Of a stretch of 8,007 bases of DNA, positions 5,016 through 8,007 are shown piece by piece (position 1 is the stretch's first letter; every line of letters starts with the position of its first letter). Source of the DNA: Stagnihabitans sp038323315 (lineage in GTDB: Bacteria > Pseudomonadota > Alphaproteobacteria > Rhodobacterales > Rhodobacteraceae); NCBI GenBank assembly GCA_038323315.1, contig JBBQGU010000178.1:1-8007 (forward strand). The letters run 5' to 3'. The translations under genes and the position numbers were made by a program. The notes beneath the pieces are model-generated. The model made no database searches, was not told where the DNA came from, and was given only the letters and a program-made list of their open reading frames with translations.

Positions 5016-6242
5016 TCATGTCGGCAGTACCCGTTCCAGAATGCGGGGGATGTTCTGCTTGACCTTGAAAAACCCGGCGGTGGCATGGGGCCAGATAGCT
5101 GCGTCCCAATCGCGCCGCCATTCGCACAGGATGATCCCGGAGTGGGCGAGCGAAGGTGCTGCCAGATCCAGCCAATCGCGCAGCGGGCCTTGCGTGATAT
5201 AGGGCGTGACGATCTGCGTGGCCCCGGCGCTGGCGGCCCATTGGGCCAGATCGGCAGGATCATCCGCCTGCAGGGCAACGGTGGCAAGACCCACCCGCAA
5301 GGCTGCATCGGCCAAGGCCGCTCTTTCAAAGCCCGTCACCACATCAGACACGGGCAACGCTGAACGCAGGTGGCTCGCCTCCAGCGTGGCAATCGTGCGA
5401 AGATCCAAACTGGCAAGGCCGAAATCCTCGACCCGACAATCTTCATCCGTGATCAGCAGCGCCGTAGCGTGGCCCGGTTGTGGTGACCTGATGGCGCGGA
5501 GTGGCAACACGGATGGCAGGCCATCCGGTTCCGTCGCCTCCAGCCCTCGGGTCACCTCGGCCAGATCGCCGGGGCGGGGGGCAAAGCGCCCGGCGGTAAA
5601 AGTGGCGATGTTCTGCGCGTCTGCAGGATAGGGTTTGCCCCGCGTATGCAGACCTGCGACCCAACGCCAGCCCAGCGTGTTGGACGCGGCATCGCCGTCC
5701 AGCAGATGCCGGTAAAAGAAATCTGCGCCAAGGCGCCACGGCAAGCCCAGCGTGAAGATCCAGATTGACGCAAACCACATCCGCGCGTGGTTGTGCAGAT
5801 ACCCTGTATCCACCAGTTCAGCGGCCCATGCGTCGAAACACTCAAGGCCCGTCTGACCGCCGGTCGCGCGGTCCACATCGCGGCGCAGGCGGCGGTCACG
5901 GTCAAGCGCGGCGAGGTCGGTGTCCAGCCCGGCGCAATAGCTGGCCCAGACCTGAGGGCGGCGTTCCAGCCAGCCTTTAAAATAGCTGCGCCAGATCACT
6001 TCCTGAACGAACGTCTCGGCATCTTCCGGCCCGTGTGCCGCAAGCGCCGTGGCAACCAGGGCCTGTTCTGTCACCAGCCTGCGTCGAATGTACGGCGACA
6101 GCACCGACACCGCCTTGTGCGCGCCGGGGCCGTGATCAGTGTTGCGGCCGTTGGCATAGCGCCGGCCCATGCGCGGCGTGAAAGCCGCCATGATTTTTTC
6201 ACCCTCGGCGCGCGTTGCAATCCAATCTGTCATCAGGTCCAT
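5016..6242 (-). CDS. Photolyase/cryptochrome-like FAD-binding protein with unusual domain order
   Basis: A 408-residue cytoplasmic protein. The N-terminal part (about 20-225) matches the helical FAD-binding domain of photolyases: HKAVSVLSPYIRRRLV near 42-57, VQEVIWRSYFKG, TGYLHNHARMWFASIWIF (146-163) and DGDAASNTLGWRWVAGLHT (182-200), corresponding to the photolyase TGW-MHNRARM and DGD-NNGGWQW motifs. The usual N-terminal alpha/beta antenna domain is missing in front. Instead the C-terminal third (about 257-408) looks alpha/beta: LLITDEDC, DDPADLAQWAASAGATQIVT and WPHATAGFFKVKQNIP. The start is uncertain: ATG at 6242 (used), ATG at 6233, or GTG at 6281; none has a strong ribosome binding site. 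It likely binds FAD. Whether it repairs DNA or senses light is unknown. Confidence 0.85.
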   Translation of the reverse strand: MDLMTDWIATRAEGEKIMAAFTPRMGRRYANGRNTDHGPGAHKAVSVLSPYIRRRLVTEQALVATALAAHGPEDAETFVQEVIWRSYFKGWLERRPQVWASYCAGLDTDLAALDRDRRLRRDVDRATGGQTGLECFDAWAAELVDTGYLHNHARMWFASIWIFTLGLPWRLGADFFYRHLLDGDAASNTLGWRWVAGLHTRGKPYPADAQNIATFTAGRFAPRPGDLAEVTRGLEATEPDGLPSVLPLRAIRSPQPGHATALLITDEDCRVEDFGLASLDLRTIATLEASHLRSALPVSDVVTGFERAALADAALRVGLATVALQADDPADLAQWAASAGATQIVTPYITQGPLRDWLDLAAPSLAHSGIILCEWRRDWDAAIWPHATAGFFKVKQNIPRILERVLPT

Positions 6243-6285
6243 CACATGATTATCAGCGCGACAGATGATGCGCACCGCCACGATT

Positions 6286-6480
6286 TCAACGTTGCGGGGT
6301 CATGTCGCGGCAATACGCCTCGACCATCGGGCGCAAGGCGATCCGCGCCCGCAGTTTGGCGGTCATTGAATACACACGCAGTCGTTTCAGAACACGACTG
6401 TTGCCGAAATCGAATGGGGTGTCCTGCCGCAGGGGGCCCATCGCGGTGTTGAACTTGGATTGGATCAGTAAACCCCCCAT
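6286..6480 (-). CDS. Small hypothetical protein between nrdJ and the photolyase-like gene
   Basis: A 64-residue frame with no recognised domain. Most codons end in G or C (by my count about 73%), as in real genes here, and the sequence is basic and regular: TPFDFGNSRVLKRLRVYSM, then TAKLRARIALRPMVEAYCR. A start at ATG 6441 (51 residues, from MGPLRQDTPFDFG) is equally possible because neither ATG has a clear ribosome binding site. It ends 43 bases before the ATG of the photolyase-like gene in the same direction, so the two could be co-transcribed. It has no membrane segment or signal peptide. It may be spurious, though codon bias favours a gene. Confidence 0.5.
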   Translation of the reverse strand: MGGLLIQSKFNTAMGPLRQDTPFDFGNSRVLKRLRVYSMTAKLRARIALRPMVEAYCRDMTPQR

Positions 6481-6545
6481 TTTTAACGGGTAGATCCGTA
6501 GAACTCACGCGGCCATTTATTGCCGAGAAAATTCTACTTCCGCAG

Positions 6546-6560
6546 CCCCTTGCTTTGGGG
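6546..6560 (-). terminator. Hairpin after nrdJ, weak terminator candidate
   Basis: On the minus strand CCCC-AAAGCAA-GGGG (6560-6546) lies 27 bases after the nrdJ stop and is followed about ten bases later by AATTTTCTC. The stem is only four pairs and the T-run is detached. Just beyond it, GTAGAA (6532-6537 read leftward) and TTCTAC (6498-6503) form a second, widely spaced inverted repeat. Apart from these, 6481-6587 shows nothing that I can identify. Confidence 0.25.
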
Positions 6561-6587
6561 GGGATTACCGGACAACCTGTCGAAGAT

Positions 6588-8006
6588 TCAACTGCACCCG
6601 CTCGTCCCGCCGCAGGTGTTGCACTTCATGCAGGTGCCGTTGCGCACCAACGTGTAGTTGCCGCACTCGCCGCAGGGGTCGCCCTCGTAGCCTTGCATCT
6701 TGGCTTTGACGCGTTGATCCATGCCGACTGTCCCTGACCCCAAGGACGTGCTGGCCGTATAGGTCGTGGCGGGTGAGGCAAAGCCGCCCACCGCCGCGCG
6801 GGCCGTTTCGGGCACCAGCATGTTCAGGTTTGACATCGGATCACCGCTGCCGCCCAGACCCTGCATCCCCATGCCGCCCTGCATGACCACCAGTTCCTGC
6901 GGCACCCTTTTGCGCAGATAGCCGGTCGAGGAGATTTGCTTCAGCACCTCCAACCCCCGTGACGCGGCGGCGTCGGAAACTTCGGACACGTTGCGTTTGC
7001 CTTCTTCCACGCCGCGCCCGAGGTCGTCGAACGACGCGCCGGTGGGTTTGACATGGGCAAGGTCGGTGCGGTCAAGATAGCTGATCGCCAACTCGCGGAA
7101 GATGTAGTCGAGGATGGATGTGGCGTTCTTGACGCTGTCATTGCCCTGCACCATGCCCGCCGGTTCGAAACGGGTGAAGGTAAAGGCTTCGACGTATTCT
7201 TCCAGCGGCACGCCGTATTGCAGGCCGACCGAGATGGCGATGGCGAAGTTGTTCATCATGGCGCGAAAGCCTGCGCCCTCTTTGTGCATGTCGATGAAGA
7301 TCTCGCCCAGGCGGCCGTCCACATATTCGCCGGTGCGCAAGTAGACCTTGTGACCGCCGACGATGGCCTTTTGGGTATAGCCCTTGCGGCGTTCGGGCAG
7401 TTTTTCGCGGTTGGTGCGGACGACTTCCTTGATGATGATCCGCTCGACGATCTTTTCGGCCAGAACGGCGGCCTTTTCCTGCGCCGAACCCGAGGCCAGG
7501 ATTTCTTCGGCTTCTTCGTCATCCTCGACCAAGGCCGACGCCAAGGGCTGCGACAGTTTCGATCCGTCGCGGTAAAGGGCGTTGGCCTTGATGCCCAAGG
7601 ACCATGACAGTTCGTAGGCCGCCAAGGCGTCGGTGATGGTGGCCGAGTTCGGCATGTTGATCGTCTTGGAAATGGCACCCGAGATGAAAGACTGCGCCGC
7701 CGCCATCATGTGGATGTGGCTATCTACCGAAAGATATCGCTTGCCGACCTTGCCGCAAGGATTGGCGCAGTCGAAGACGTTGTAATGTTCTTTCTTCAGG
7801 AACGGCGCGCCTTCCAGCGTCATGGCACCGCAAACATGGTCGTTGGCGGCATCAATCTGCGCCTTGGTGAATCCCAGATGGCGCAACAGCTCAAAGGTCG
7901 GATCGCTCAGCTTTTCCAATGGGATGCCAAGCGTTCCTGCGCAGAACTCCTGCCCCAGTGTCCTTTGATTGAACACAAAACGGATGTCGAATGCCGACGG
8001 CAGCGC
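6588..8006 (-). CDS. nrdJ: Vitamin B12-dependent (class II) ribonucleotide reductase, C-terminal 472 residues, 5' end outside window
   Basis: Reduces ribonucleotides to deoxyribonucleotides using adenosylcobalamin, without oxygen dependence, for DNA synthesis in the cytoplasm. The frame is open to the right edge; the GTG at 7976 is internal, since family sequence (ALPSAFDIRF) continues before it. Visible family strings are HYNVFDCANPCGKVGKRYLS, HIHMMAAAQSFISGAISKTINMP (the loop near the active site), ELSWSLGIKANALYRDGSKL and, further on, GYLRKRVPQELVV. After an acidic linker (VEDDEEAEEI) and further conserved blocks, the C terminus is the characteristic cysteine cluster CGEC-x10-CMKCNTC-x5-C (residues 445-471). 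This tail likely shuttles electrons from thioredoxin or binds zinc. Intact proteins are about 1,200 residues, so over half, including the substrate-radical cysteine region, lies outside. Confidence 0.95.
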   Translation of the reverse strand, partial: ALPSAFDIRFVFNQRTLGQEFCAGTLGIPLEKLSDPTFELLRHLGFTKAQIDAANDHVCGAMTLEGAPFLKKEHYNVFDCANPCGKVGKRYLSVDSHIHMMAAAQSFISGAISKTINMPNSATITDALAAYELSWSLGIKANALYRDGSKLSQPLASALVEDDEEAEEILASGSAQEKAAVLAEKIVERIIIKEVVRTNREKLPERRKGYTQKAIVGGHKVYLRTGEYVDGRLGEIFIDMHKEGAGFRAMMNNFAIAISVGLQYGVPLEEYVEAFTFTRFEPAGMVQGNDSVKNATSILDYIFRELAISYLDRTDLAHVKPTGASFDDLGRGVEEGKRNVSEVSDAAASRGLEVLKQISSTGYLRKRVPQELVVMQGGMGMQGLGGSGDPMSNLNMLVPETARAAVGGFASPATTYTASTSLGSGTVGMDQRVKAKMQGYEGDPCGECGNYTLVRNGTCMKCNTCGGTSGCS

Positions 8007-8007
8007 C

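Noticed and set aside
5787..6452. 221-residue plus-strand frame opposite the photolyase-like gene
   Set aside because: No motifs; it is an antisense shadow of a gene with clear photolyase motifs.
6481..6587. Possible tRNA or structured RNA between nrdJ and the small ORF
   Set aside because: Only short, widely spaced inverted repeats are present; no cloverleaf, anticodon arm or TPsiC-like motif could be found. A cobalamin riboswitch would belong upstream of nrdJ, outside the window.
7053..7607. 184-residue plus-strand frame opposite nrdJ
   Set aside because: Hydrophobic/acidic antisense shadow of a highly conserved ribonucleotide reductase region.

Overview
The window looks like chromosomal DNA of an alphaproteobacterium, most likely from the Rhodobacterales (Roseobacter/Paracoccus type). 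The reasons are high GC content with GC-rich third positions, a B12-dependent ribonucleotide reductase with its cysteine-rich tail, a photolyase-like protein of a kind I associate with this group, and the relics of an IS91-type element that carries its own integrase. No species call is possible from the sequence alone.

Left part (1-2400): the 3' end of a MalK/UgpC-type sugar ABC transporter ATPase runs rightward. It converges on a leftward two-gene unit: a KduD-like short-chain dehydrogenase followed, one base after its stop, by an alpha/beta hydrolase. Together these suggest a carbohydrate locus for uptake and for 2-keto-3-deoxygluconate/uronate-type sugar acids, possibly with de-esterification by the hydrolase. 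The substrate is not proven. An imperfect palindrome upstream of kduD is a candidate operator.

Middle-left (about 2400-3420): a decayed insertion element. On the minus strand lie the N-terminal part of a tyrosine recombinase, then an IS91-type transposase in three pieces in three different frames. The missing blocks are the ones expected to hold the zinc-binding region and the HUH catalytic region. The element cannot be autonomous.

Middle-right (3420-4974): directly against the edge of that relic sits a rightward three-gene operon with two ATGA overlaps. It encodes a conserved protein of unknown function, a four-helix membrane protein and a TetR-family repressor. A palindrome lies between a possible -35 box and the chosen GTG start, where an autoregulatory operator would be expected. 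The operon is visibly less GC-rich than its flanks, which fits arrival by transfer. It is the most cassette-like and least explained part of the window.

Right part (4963-8007): three 19-bp tandem repeat units fill the convergent junction between tetR and the next gene, and the first unit supplies the last codons of tetR. Then, all leftward, come nrdJ (5' end outside the window), a small ORF of 64 codons with good codon bias, and a protein with the photolyase FAD-binding helical domain at its N terminus. Its C-terminal half resembles the photolyase alpha/beta domain, as if the domain order were swapped. nrdJ and the photolyase-like gene both concern DNA precursors or light/DNA repair, but the sequence does not prove a functional link.
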